In this document: positions 17,948 through 26,067 of the stretch, piece by piece
How positions within the stretch are numbered: position 1 is the first letter of the stretch
Layout of the letters: each line of letters opens with the position of its first letter
Source of the DNA: Candidatus Saccharimonadia bacterium
GTDB taxonomy: Bacteria > Patescibacteriota > Saccharimonadia > Saccharimonadales > Saccharimonadaceae
NCBI GenBank assembly: GCA_023260255.1
Contig: JALQVV010000015.1
Location: 1 to 36,843 of the forward strand
DNA length: 36,843 nt
Reading direction: 5' to 3'
Made by a program: the position numbers and the translations under genes
Notes under the pieces: generated by a model
Databases searched by the model: none
Seen by the model: only the letters and a program-made list of their open reading frames with translations
Told to the model about the DNA's origin: nothing

Positions 17948-18075
17948 ATAAAACATTGTAGTTGCTTGAATGGCTTTTTGTCATTTCTCACTGTTCCAGT
18001 CTCTGTTTTTGCTTTAGGCGGAGTAATAATTAAATCCTCTCCGTCAACGATAAACCTATTTGAGCGTTGATTCAT
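17887..18075 (-). CDS. Short overlapping ORF (MNQRSNRFIVDGEDLIITPPKAKTETG...), possible frameshifted 5' part of the 17183..17947 gene
   Basis: Overlaps the downstream ORF by 61 nt; a -1 shift near 17975-17980 gives a continuous reading ...TGTVRNDKKAIQATTMFYMASRDDEKRR. Confidence 0.45.
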   Translation of the reverse strand: MNQRSNRFIVDGEDLIITPPKAKTETGTVRNDKKPFKQLQCFIWLREMMKSVVRRLVGKTRK

Positions 18076-18076
18076 C

Positions 18077-18295
18077 TTAGTAGCTATTCCGCATTGCACT
18101 AATAAAATCTATGACTGGATAGCTTTTCTGGTTGTGTAATGTCGCAATTTCTTTTGCTCGCATATTAACACGCTTAATGATTGGAGCTGCTAATTCTTTT
18201 GCTTGCTCACGCGTAATTTCTGCAGAAACATACATTCTTTTTATTTCGGCTAAAGTAGCTCTATTATTTACCGCTTCATCTGATATTTCCGCCAT
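18077..18295 (-). CDS. Small hypothetical protein (72 aa)
   Basis: MAEISDEAVNNRATLAEIKRMYVSAEITREQAKELAAPIIKRVNMRAKEIATLHNQKSYPVIDFISAMRNSY; nearly abuts the downstream ORF. The track start 18586 crosses the divergent ncRNA/promoter region and is unlikely. Confidence 0.7.
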   Translation of the reverse strand: MAEISDEAVNNRATLAEIKRMYVSAEITREQAKELAAPIIKRVNMRAKEIATLHNQKSYPVIDFISAMRNSY

Positions 18296-18336
18296 ACTGC
18301 GTATTCTATAGCCAGTTATATAGAAGTCGAGCCATA

Positions 18337-18366
18337 TTGGGGTTATCTGGGATAATCCTATATAAT
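18337..18366 (+). promoter_or_regulatory. Predicted sigma70-like promoter for the ncRNA candidate
   Basis: TTGGGG (18337-18342), 18-nt spacer, TATAAT (18361-18366). Confidence 0.55.
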
Positions 18367-18370
18367 GCTG

Positions 18371-18533
18371 ACAAGTGGCATTGCCACTCGACCTAGAGCC
18401 GCCGCAAGGACAGGTATGGTCAACGAAATCTACAACGAAGAAATGCTCGTCATAGGGTGCTATTCGTTGTAGTTGCAGTTGGAAACGACTGTAGGGGCGA
18501 AAGCTCCGCTCTGTGGCGAGCTTTTTGTTTGCC
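18371..18533 (+). ncRNA. Candidate structured ncRNA / leader with intrinsic terminator
   Basis: Successive stems: AGTGGC-ATT-GCCACT (18374-18388); CTACAACGAA (18430-18439) / TTCGTTGTAG (18463-18472); CAGTTG-GAAA-CGACTG; GGGGC-GAAA-GCTCC; terminator AAAGCTC..GAGCTTTTTGTTT. No long ORF on the + strand here. Confidence 0.6.
18499..18530 (+). terminator. Intrinsic terminator of the ncRNA/leader
   Basis: AAAGCTCcGCTCTGTGGCGAGCTTTTTGTTT: A/T-extended GC stem followed by U-tract. Confidence 0.65.
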
Positions 18534-18559
18534 GTCAAAACTTTAATTAGGAGAATGTC

Positions 18560-18952
18560 GTGCAGCAGGAAAAACAGTATAGGCAAAGTAAGAACGCTAT
18601 TTTAATCAACTATATAATCTACCGATGGATTATAGCTGCGTTCACCTGTGGCATATTAGCCTTACATGATTGGCTCAACTTTAGAAATACTAAGTTAACA
18701 TTTGAAAAGAACTTCATTGTTTACGTTACAGGTGGCTTCACAACACGCAGCCAAGAAATTCCCTATGAAGATATTATGAGCGTGAATGTAGACCAGTCTA
18801 TTATCGGGCAATGGTTCAATTACGGAACTTTGAATATTGTTATGAAAGAGTCGCGCGACCTTGTTGCATTCAAATTCATCCACGACCCTGAAACAGTTAG
18901 GAAGTCAGTACAAGAGACTTACGTCCGCTCGATGAAGATGAAAATGAGCTAG
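18560..18952 (+). CDS. Membrane protein with bacterial PH (YdbS/YdbT-like) domain
   Basis: GTG start after AGGAG; TM segment then LTFEKNFIVYVTGGFTTRSQEIPYEDIMSVNVDQSIIGQWFNYGTLNIVMKES typical of bPH domains. Confidence 0.75.
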   Translation: MQQEKQYRQSKNAILINYIIYRWIIAAFTCGILALHDWLNFRNTKLTFEKNFIVYVTGGFTTRSQEIPYEDIMSVNVDQSIIGQWFNYGTLNIVMKESRDLVAFKFIHDPETVRKSVQETYVRSMKMKMS

Positions 18953-20140
18953 ATGTTCACATATCTAAAAGAGAGGGAGCACTACGAAACTCTTTACGAT
19001 GAAATCACCATAGAACTCTGTCGCGATAAAGAGGAGGTTTTACGAAAAGTTTATAACGAAGCTAAAGCAAAAGGCTTTCCTGAGATTGAGGATAAAAGCA
19101 AAGACCCTGAGCACGAGGCACTTCGTGTATTCAACATGATTCATTATTTTGAGGTTGATTTGCTTGCTGGTGAGCGTTGGGAGAGGCGTAGCGAAACAAT
19201 TCAAGAATGGATAGACGGGGACACCGCAAAAGACCAAAGAGTCAGTGACGCAAGATTATCGGCTGAGCCGAAATGTGTTCATTGCAATAAAACTGGACTG
19301 CGAATTATCGACAAGGATTTGCATCATCAGGGTAATGATTACGAACATGAAGATGTACTGTTTACGCTCGAATGTGCCGCCTGCGATAAACGCACTGCCG
19401 TCTGGCAGGACGGAACATTATGGGAACGAATATCTACTCCTTGCCCCAAGTGCTCTCAGACAATGTCAGAAACAAGCAGACGGGCAAAATACTCAATAAC
19501 AACTACTTATACTTGCCCAAACTGTCAGCATGCTTATAAAGACAAGCTCGACTTAGGTGTAAAGAAAGATAAGGAGAAACCCGACCCATATTGGGAAGAG
19601 GATAAGGCGCGATTCTTATTGACCGATGAAAAGGGACAAGAATATCTTAAGGGTAAACGAAACCTCGAAGAATTAGCTAAATGGGGCAGAGAGTTCAAAG
19701 AACGCCAAGCCAACAAAGATTTATACGAGGCCGTCGCTCAAATTCAAAAGATAAACATAGGGCAACTTGATAGTATTTTGAAACCCTCGATTGAAAAAGC
19801 TGGCTACACCGAGCTTACTTTCGATAAGCCAAAAGTAGGTAAAGATGTCTATGTTGGTTTTAGCTGTCTTGACGGGAAATCAGACCGAGCCGAATATGAC
19901 AGTCGCAAGCAACTAAAGAAAACAGTTGATGGGGTACTGGAAGAAACAAACTGGCGGCTAATGAGTGATGGAGTATCTTATAGGCTTGGTTATTTGTCTG
20001 GAAGAGTGCGAGCGTACGAAGATGAACAGGACTTAATCAAAATAGTTAATAGGCAGATAGCAGCAAAGCCCAGCAGAACTTCAACTAGCAATAGTCAACA
20101 CACCTTTAAGGGCAAGGACGGTACGGATATAATCCTGTAA
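18953..20140 (+). CDS. Hypothetical zinc-ribbon protein
   Basis: CVHC...CAAC and CPKC...CPNC pairs; stop codon directly abuts the stop of the convergent 20141 gene. Confidence 0.7.
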   Translation: MFTYLKEREHYETLYDEITIELCRDKEEVLRKVYNEAKAKGFPEIEDKSKDPEHEALRVFNMIHYFEVDLLAGERWERRSETIQEWIDGDTAKDQRVSDARLSAEPKCVHCNKTGLRIIDKDLHHQGNDYEHEDVLFTLECAACDKRTAVWQDGTLWERISTPCPKCSQTMSETSRRAKYSITTTYTCPNCQHAYKDKLDLGVKKDKEKPDPYWEEDKARFLLTDEKGQEYLKGKRNLEELAKWGREFKERQANKDLYEAVAQIQKINIGQLDSILKPSIEKAGYTELTFDKPKVGKDVYVGFSCLDGKSDRAEYDSRKQLKKTVDGVLEETNWRLMSDGVSYRLGYLSGRVRAYEDEQDLIKIVNRQIAAKPSRTSTSNSQHTFKGKDGTDIIL

Positions 20141-20953
20141 CTATTTGCCATTTTTCCAGTAGTTTCTCACACTCTCTGATTTAAGGTCAGCCATTATGAA
20201 CTTACCTGGTCTAACAATATAGAACTCAACCAAACTTCGTAAGATTATATAAACCATAATAAAAACTATATTAAGGAGAGCAACGATAATAATATTATGA
20301 ATATCAGATTCATATAACTTCCCATTACCACCACCTGACGTAATAATAAGTCCATATATTGAAAAGAGAATCGCGAAAATACCCGTTTGAGTAATGTACT
20401 TGTCAATTGCAAAATAATAGCTCAACTGCCCACGCTCAAATAAAGCAAGTCTCTTTCTCGTTAGGTAGTCGTGGCTTGTGACGAATAGTGAAAAAACGGC
20501 TATGAATATAGAAACCGCTGTTAGTAACCCGCTAAATACCTCATTAATAGAGTTACTGTCTGCATACATGTAGCCAAGAACATTGAGAATAACTAAAGGC
20601 AATAAAATCTTTCCAAATCTCATTACCCTGGACACTATGGCACTTCCCTGAAATAGCTCGTCAATTACAAACTTAAAATAATTTCCGTCTTTTTTAGATA
20701 CATTAACGACTTCGATGTGCGCTTTATCAACAAAGCTAAAATCAGCTTCTTTTCTGTAGTTTTCGACAGCAAATTCAACACCAGATAGTTCTTTGAATAA
20801 AACAAAACACATATCGTGCATAAGCAACACACGACATGATTTATCATCGAGAAACTTATAGATAGTTTTTACTTCTTCAAGTTCTACTTTGAGTAGACCA
20901 CCCTTTGTAGCCTTAAGTGTTTCGATAAAACCTTTATCAATTACTACTTTCAT
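20141..20953 (-). CDS. Putative membrane effector: ~105-aa soluble N-term plus four predicted TM helices
   Basis: Hydrophobic segments ILLPLVILNVLGYMYA, VFSGLLTAVSIFIAVFSLFVTS, GIFAILFSIYGLIITSG, IIIVALLNIVFIMVYIILRSLV; overlaps the upstream ORF by 17 nt. Confidence 0.7.
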   Translation of the reverse strand: MKVVIDKGFIETLKATKGGLLKVELEEVKTIYKFLDDKSCRVLLMHDMCFVLFKELSGVEFAVENYRKEADFSFVDKAHIEVVNVSKKDGNYFKFVIDELFQGSAIVSRVMRFGKILLPLVILNVLGYMYADSNSINEVFSGLLTAVSIFIAVFSLFVTSHDYLTRKRLALFERGQLSYYFAIDKYITQTGIFAILFSIYGLIITSGGGNGKLYESDIHNIIIVALLNIVFIMVYIILRSLVEFYIVRPGKFIMADLKSESVRNYWKNGK

Positions 20954-21875
20954 TATTGAACATGTCTATCTGCTCATTATTTGAGCGTCTTACTGTTCTA
21001 AGTGTATCAGCTCCTTGAAGCTTTTCGAGTATTGAGCCTATCTGGTTCTCTAAATCATAATCGCCTGAATCTATGGTAATTACCTCTTTTTTCTTTGTCA
21101 GACCATATTCCGTACGAACCACGGAGTCTTTCTTATATACAATCTTTATCGGTTTTCTAGACCCCTCTAACATCGCTCGAACAATTGGGTCTTTCTTGAA
21201 ACTCTCACCTTGCTTTGCTTTCACTGAAACTTTTTCGGTATTATTTCCGAATCTAAGAGCAGCTTCTTCCATGGCTGGTTGGTACGCATCAATTGGATTA
21301 AAATAAGTCTGATATTTATCACCTCTCAGCCTCTTTTCCTCCAAGACAAGATTCCTGTCAAAATCCTCAAGTTCAAGCTCAGATACAGAATCCGCTTCGG
21401 TATAGAAAATCTCCAAAATACGTCCTCTATCCACTTCATCTTGTGTGTAATCAAATGTGGATACAAGAAACTTTCCGTCAGAGGAAGATGCGATTAATTT
21501 CCATAAACCCACAAACTTCTTTATAATCTGCGTCGTTCCTGGTAGGTCAGCGGAGCGTTTCGCTTGAAGGTAAAGTTCGTACTTTCTCGGATAAAATACA
21601 AAAAGATATTCACCTGTATCTCTAATCTTTTGACTCTCTTCAAGCTTTGTTTCAGTATAATCAGTGACTACTTTCGGGTATTTTTGGACGAAAAGACCAT
21701 AAATCGCGTCATTGGTATGCCCACAATGAGCAAATCCATATTTTCGGTCTTCATCTTCTCCTTCAAAAGGCTGTTTGGAGAGTAAATCGGTGAATTTTTC
21801 AATATCCCCTAATTCGACTTTATCAGCTCCCCAATAAGGGTCACGTGCTTTAAGTCGATTAAGAGTAATATCCAT
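20937..21875 (-). CDS. Hypothetical protein in apparent operon with reverse transcriptase
   Basis: 312-aa ORF, 58 nt downstream of the RT stop, same strand; no motif recognised. Confidence 0.7.
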   Translation of the reverse strand: MDITLNRLKARDPYWGADKVELGDIEKFTDLLSKQPFEGEDEDRKYGFAHCGHTNDAIYGLFVQKYPKVVTDYTETKLEESQKIRDTGEYLFVFYPRKYELYLQAKRSADLPGTTQIIKKFVGLWKLIASSSDGKFLVSTFDYTQDEVDRGRILEIFYTEADSVSELELEDFDRNLVLEEKRLRGDKYQTYFNPIDAYQPAMEEAALRFGNNTEKVSVKAKQGESFKKDPIVRAMLEGSRKPIKIVYKKDSVVRTEYGLTKKKEVITIDSGDYDLENQIGSILEKLQGADTLRTVRRSNNEQIDMFNNESSN

Positions 21876-21933
21876 CAGTTGTGCTGATTATATTACTTTA
21901 TCTTGATGAGGCAAACCACATGCATTATAAGTG

Positions 21934-23493
21934 TCATGCTGCCAAGGTTCTCTTTGCATAATTTGCAGCACTAACTAAATGAGGCTCAGATACCACAGTA
22001 TCCCTCAAAAATGAATCGCGCGTCCTGACCTCTAGCCTGTTAAGGGAGCAGAGTACTGCTTCCTTTTCTTGTGCAGACGAGGCTTGCGTAAAGCTATCCC
22101 TAATTCTCGTCAAATCATGGTGCTCACCAAGCACTCCTAAAACCTGCTTAGCTATCGCCCGATAATACGCAGGCTTATTGTTATCAAATGCCACTGAGCG
22201 CATAAAGTCCAGAAAATCAGTGGATTGATAACTCTCATTAAAGAGCCACTGCGATATTAGATAATTCTGGTAGTCATAAACAGCATTGGTTGAATTCATA
22301 AACACAACCAACTGTGAATATACAATGCTACGCGATGACACCTTTCCAAAATATTTTAATATATACGAGGTTTCTTGCGGATGCTTTTCAAGTAAATCAA
22401 GACAGTAGCTTATTGCTAGTTCATCACCCGCATTCCCTAATTTATTGAGTAGGTAGTGGAAAAGTGTTTTATCAAACTCATTATTGTTGCCTGACAGAAA
22501 ATAGTCGTTAAAAGCTTGCTTGATAACATCGAGCTGCTCTGCATTAGGGCGTCCCGTATTTACTTGGATTTCAACAGCATAAGGATAACCTTCAACTTCA
22601 ACAAAATCAACCTCGCTTCTCAACTTTTCATGCAAGATATCTATGACTGTCGCTTTGCCAACTATCTCTAGCTTCGCCTCCTCAACTTGGAGTATCTTTG
22701 ATTTTGCCGATTGAAGATTAAGACCTCTTTTACGTAGAATATCCGTGAGTGCCATGAGTGCCTTTTTTGCCTCCGATACTGAGTTACAAAAAACTCTAAT
22801 ATCATCTACGAACCTAATCTGTTCATAGCCAAGATTTCGCATTTCAATGTCGACTCCACTCATATAAAGTTTCGCGAGTAGGTGCGATGCGCTGACACCT
22901 TGCGGAAGTCCTTTTGTGCCAACTTGGCTCCATTTTTTTAACAGTTTCCTGATTTCAGTTACCTTATCGGATGGGACTCCAATGCGTCTCAAATCAGCAA
23001 GGAGAAGATTATGGTCAATATTCTCGTAGCACCCTGTTACATCTGTGATGACTACAAACTGAAAACCCTGGTTTAGCTTATCAAGACTTCTGTCTTTAAA
23101 CTCATCCCAGCAAACAAACTGATGTTTATACCACTTATCACTACTAGCATTTGGTTGTAGTTGGTAAGCAAAATCGGATACTCCCTGCAATGGTAAGAGT
23201 TCTGTGCGGAACTTTTCATATTCACTATCAAGAAGTAATGTGTATGCGATTTGGTCGTCAATTGTTAAAATCGCGCCTGGTCGAACCGCACCCTTACCTT
23301 TTGGAACGTCAGCAATGACACATGGCTGAGGGACATATCTGCTTTCTTCAAGGTCACTCTTTATTTTTTCTAACCTTGCCTCTCGTTCACTCTCGAAAAG
23401 TTCGACTTCATAAGGATAGCGAACAAAGTTCAAGCCATTCTTTATGTCTTCTTTGACTATATCGTGAGAACGACGCGGGTTTGTAATTGTCAT
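21934..23493 (-). CDS. Reverse transcriptase of the UG/Abi (defence-associated) type with helical C-terminal extension
   Basis: Motif A FVVITDVTGCYENIDHNLLL, motif B GTKGLPQGVSASHLLAKLYMSGVDIEM, motif C YEQIRFVDDIRVFCNSVSEAKKAL; ~200-aa Leu/Ala-rich helical C-term; no intron maturase/HNH domain seen. Confidence 0.85.
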   Translation of the reverse strand: MTITNPRRSHDIVKEDIKNGLNFVRYPYEVELFESEREARLEKIKSDLEESRYVPQPCVIADVPKGKGAVRPGAILTIDDQIAYTLLLDSEYEKFRTELLPLQGVSDFAYQLQPNASSDKWYKHQFVCWDEFKDRSLDKLNQGFQFVVITDVTGCYENIDHNLLLADLRRIGVPSDKVTEIRKLLKKWSQVGTKGLPQGVSASHLLAKLYMSGVDIEMRNLGYEQIRFVDDIRVFCNSVSEAKKALMALTDILRKRGLNLQSAKSKILQVEEAKLEIVGKATVIDILHEKLRSEVDFVEVEGYPYAVEIQVNTGRPNAEQLDVIKQAFNDYFLSGNNNEFDKTLFHYLLNKLGNAGDELAISYCLDLLEKHPQETSYILKYFGKVSSRSIVYSQLVVFMNSTNAVYDYQNYLISQWLFNESYQSTDFLDFMRSVAFDNNKPAYYRAIAKQVLGVLGEHHDLTRIRDSFTQASSAQEKEAVLCSLNRLEVRTRDSFLRDTVVSEPHLVSAANYAKRTLAA

Positions 23494-23520
23494 GGCATTA
23501 TTATATTACAAGACTTAGTG

Positions 23521-23668
23521 GTGTAACTACTGCTGGGTATTAATATAAATTACTTTGTCGTCCCCGTATCTTATGCTGCTGGAATCGGTTGTCTAGTAGT
23601 CCTCTCCATCTCATCAGTTCCTCAACGATAATATAAACTACTTCCCTGGTCGACCTCCATGAAATCAT
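23521..23668 (-). repeat. Intergenic micro-ORF repeat, copy 1 (intact)
   Basis: Aligns end to end with 24419-24566; contains the intact 42-aa ORF. Confidence 0.85.
23540..23668 (-). CDS. 42-aa micro-ORF MISWRSTREVVYIIVEELMRWRGLLDNRFQQHKIRGRQSNLY
   Basis: Too short for the ORF track; its C-terminal block recurs in copies 2 and 3 with many synonymous changes. Confidence 0.5.
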   Translation of the reverse strand: MISWRSTREVVYIIVEELMRWRGLLDNRFQQHKIRGRQSNLY

Positions 23669-23679
23669 CTACTTTATAT

Positions 23680-23706
23680 AAAACAGAGGTCATAAACCTC
23701 TGTTTT
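23680..23706 (+). terminator. Intrinsic terminator hairpin upstream of the EEP gene
   Basis: AAAACAGAGGT CATAA ACCTCTGTTTT + TGTT. Confidence 0.75.
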
Positions 23707-23726
23707 TGTTATAAACTAATTCTAGT

Positions 23727-24419
23727 ATGAGTATTAGTTTTATAAGTCTGAATCTATGCGGCGGCACTGACTGGAAGTCGAGGCTCCCTAATATTGTCGA
23801 TTTCCTCAACACCCACCACGCTGATATTGTCTTACTTCAAGAAGTTCGGCTCAATGAATCGACTTCGCTCAACCAAGCATCCGAAATCAATCGACTACTA
23901 GCTGACAGCTTTCCTTATATTAATTCGGCTATTTCTCGCTTCTATCGTCCTAGCGTTGGCGAACCTTATCGTGAAGGACTTACAATACTAAGTCGACATC
24001 CAATGGCAAATAGTGAAGTCGTTATTCTTAATCAAGCTTTAGACGATAGGCACAGCCGCATCATCCAACTAGCGGACATAGTATTTGAGAATAATCCTGT
24101 TACAGTCTGCAATGTTCATTTTTCAAACAACGTACATTCAGTCGAACAACTGTCTGAGACACTTTCAATCATCGAAAACCGTAGCAAAAATACCGTTATA
24201 GCTGGCGACTTTAATATATTCAGTTTGAGTGATAATAAATCTCTCTACGACTCTCGCTATACATCCTCGACAGAAGTTGGTGAATACATATCATTTCCAA
24301 CCGAATCAAAGACGCTCGACTATGTACTTGTTCCAAAACCTATGAACTTTAGCTCATTTGAAACCGTTCCTGGCTTATCTGACCATTCCGCACTTCTTTT
24401 TACTGTCGATACTAAATAG
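23727..24419 (+). CDS. Endonuclease/exonuclease/phosphatase (EEP) family protein
   Basis: ISLNLCGG, DIVLLQEVRL, VTVCNVHFSNN, VIAGDFNIFS, TLDYVLVPKP, LSDHSALLF motif series. Confidence 0.9.
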   Translation: MSISFISLNLCGGTDWKSRLPNIVDFLNTHHADIVLLQEVRLNESTSLNQASEINRLLADSFPYINSAISRFYRPSVGEPYREGLTILSRHPMANSEVVILNQALDDRHSRIIQLADIVFENNPVTVCNVHFSNNVHSVEQLSETLSIIENRSKNTVIAGDFNIFSLSDNKSLYDSRYTSSTEVGEYISFPTESKTLDYVLVPKPMNFSSFETVPGLSDHSALLFTVDTK

Positions 24420-24566
24420 TGACTACTAATGAGTATTAAAGCAGATTGTTTTGTCGTTTCCGTATCTTATATTGTTCAAAACGGCTATCAAGAAGTTCCC
24501 TCCATCGCATCAGTTCCTCGACGATAATATATAAACTACTTCCCTGATCGACCTCCAAGAAATCAT
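24419..24566 (-). repeat. Intergenic micro-ORF repeat, copy 2 (frameshifted by a 2-nt TA insertion)
   Basis: Encodes MISWRSIREVVYI | IIVEELMRWRELLDSRFEQYKIRKRQNNLL across the shift. Confidence 0.85.
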
Positions 24567-24579
24567 TTATAAATGAAAC

Positions 24580-24608
24580 AAGATGTCACCGAGATGGTGG
24601 CATTTTGT
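24580..24608 (+). terminator. Intrinsic terminator hairpin
   Basis: AAGATGTCACC GAGAT GGTGGCATTTTGTTTT (one G-U pair). Confidence 0.7.
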
Positions 24609-24667
24609 TTTATAGGGCAAGTGCTATAAACCCACAGATAGCTTTGCTCGTACGCTACAATATATAC

Positions 24668-25387
24668 ATGCAACTCGAAAAAGTGAGGAAACTCTTGACT
24701 CTATACGAACAGGGCCTCATTCCTGTTCTGTCGCAACATGAAGTAAATCCTGAACTAGACCCAAGTAGTCGAGAAAACTACCTTTATTTCACTCTACCTG
24801 TCTGTATCAACTTTCAGCGAAGCTCACCAGCGATGTGGGCAGCAGCACTTGCAACGTGGCAAGACGAAAAGACAAGATATGTATTCTTCCCAGAAAAGTT
24901 GGCTAAAACGCCAATCGCAAAAATTCGAGCAGACCTGGTAAGGCATCGGCTCGCTTTGCAGCCAAATAAACATGTTCTTATTTGGACAACTATCGCAAAG
25001 ACTCTCCATGACTTTTATGAAGATGATCCAAGGAAGGTTATTGAAGAAGCTGAAAGTGATGCTGGCAAACTAATTACATTGCTTCAAAAGACACATCGGT
25101 CACGCTTCCCTTATCTCTCTGGCCCAAAACTTTCCAACTATTGGCCGTATATCTTATCTCACTATACCGACGTGCAGTTTATTAATTCGCAGGAGATTTC
25201 AATTATCCCCGATACTCATGTTCTTCAAAGTAGCATCCAGCTCGGTCTTACGACAGATGTCGCTACACCAATACAGGTTGAACAAGCATGGAAAGAACTT
25301 CTCAAGGATAGTGGTATCAATCCTTCGCATGTTCACCCTGTGCTTTGGAACTGGAGTCGTAATAAGTTTCAGCCTGAGGTACTATGA
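24668..25387 (+). CDS. HhH-GPD DNA-glycosylase-superfamily-like protein (tentative)
   Basis: IIPDTHVLQSSIQLGL resembles the [V/I]DTHVxRxxxRLGL signature of the EndoIII/AGOG superfamily; the rest is diverged. Start set at Met 24668; ATGA overlap with the next gene. Confidence 0.45.
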   Translation: MQLEKVRKLLTLYEQGLIPVLSQHEVNPELDPSSRENYLYFTLPVCINFQRSSPAMWAAALATWQDEKTRYVFFPEKLAKTPIAKIRADLVRHRLALQPNKHVLIWTTIAKTLHDFYEDDPRKVIEEAESDAGKLITLLQKTHRSRFPYLSGPKLSNYWPYILSHYTDVQFINSQEISIIPDTHVLQSSIQLGLTTDVATPIQVEQAWKELLKDSGINPSHVHPVLWNWSRNKFQPEVL

Positions 25388-25935
25388 AAAGTCTCGTATT
25401 TGTTACTAGTCACGCAAAGAAAGCAGAAGAGTTATCACTCTACTTAAAGAGATCCGTTACACACCATAAACTCGATTTGATAGAAATTCAGTCTCTTGAC
25501 CCCCACGAAGTAGCCAAAGCAAAAGCAGAAGAAGCCTACAAACAGATAAAGACACCAGTTCTCGTAGAGGATTATTCACTTCGATTTGAAGCACTTGGCA
25601 AGTTGCCTGGAACACTCATCAAATGGTTTCTTGATGAAATAGGAGTAGAAGGGATCTGTAAGTTACTTGATAGTTACGATAATCGTACAGCCTACGCTCA
25701 AACCTCATTTGGCTATTGCGACGAGAACGGGTCACAGGTATTTGATGGGATCCTAAAGGGAACAGTGCCAACCACAATAAGAGGCGACTATGGGTATGGT
25801 ACCGACAGTATATTCATACCAGAGGGCCAGAACAAAACATGGGGCGAGATGAACCAAGACGAATTAACCAAATACTCTATACGGCGTATTGCCCTAGAGA
25901 AGCTAGAAGCTTACCTGCAACAAAAGACTACTTAA
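25384..25935 (+). CDS. HAM1/RdgB-like non-canonical purine NTP pyrophosphatase
   Basis: FVTSHAKKAEEL, VLVEDYSLRFEAL, LPGTLIKWFLDEIG, GDYGYGTDSIFIPEGQNKTWGEMNQDEL. Confidence 0.88.
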   Translation: MKSLVFVTSHAKKAEELSLYLKRSVTHHKLDLIEIQSLDPHEVAKAKAEEAYKQIKTPVLVEDYSLRFEALGKLPGTLIKWFLDEIGVEGICKLLDSYDNRTAYAQTSFGYCDENGSQVFDGILKGTVPTTIRGDYGYGTDSIFIPEGQNKTWGEMNQDELTKYSIRRIALEKLEAYLQQKTT

Positions 25936-25944
25936 CCCAGCCAT

Positions 25945-26061
25945 GTCGCTACTACCGGGTATTAATGTAAATTATTTCTTTGTTTCTTTATCTTATGCTG
26001 TTGGAATCTATTATCGAGGAGGTATTTCATTCCATCAGTTCATCAACAAAAGTATATAATC
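25945..26061 (-). repeat. Intergenic micro-ORF repeat, copy 3 (truncated, 1-nt deletion)
   Basis: Encodes YTFVDELM | (fs) LLDNRFQQHKIKKQRNNLH; shares TAATACCC-GTAGTAG tail. Confidence 0.75.
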
Positions 26062-26067
26062 AAAATA

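Noticed and set aside
18296-18586. N-terminal extension of ORF 18077..18586 (MPILFFLLHDILLIKVLTANKK...)
   Set aside because: Crosses the predicted divergent promoter, the structured RNA and its terminator; Met at 18295 gives a plausible compact protein.
21934-23493. Group II intron or retron assignment for the RT
   Set aside because: No maturase/HNH region, motif C is FVDD with surrounding residues typical of UG/Abi RTs, and no msr-msd-like structure was evident by eye; a definitive placement needs a phylogeny.
23521-24608. Interpretation of the intergenic repeats as T-box or other known riboswitch leaders
   Set aside because: No T-box (AGGGTGGNACCGCG-like) or other riboswitch core recognised; the conserved core is better explained by the minus-strand micro-ORF.
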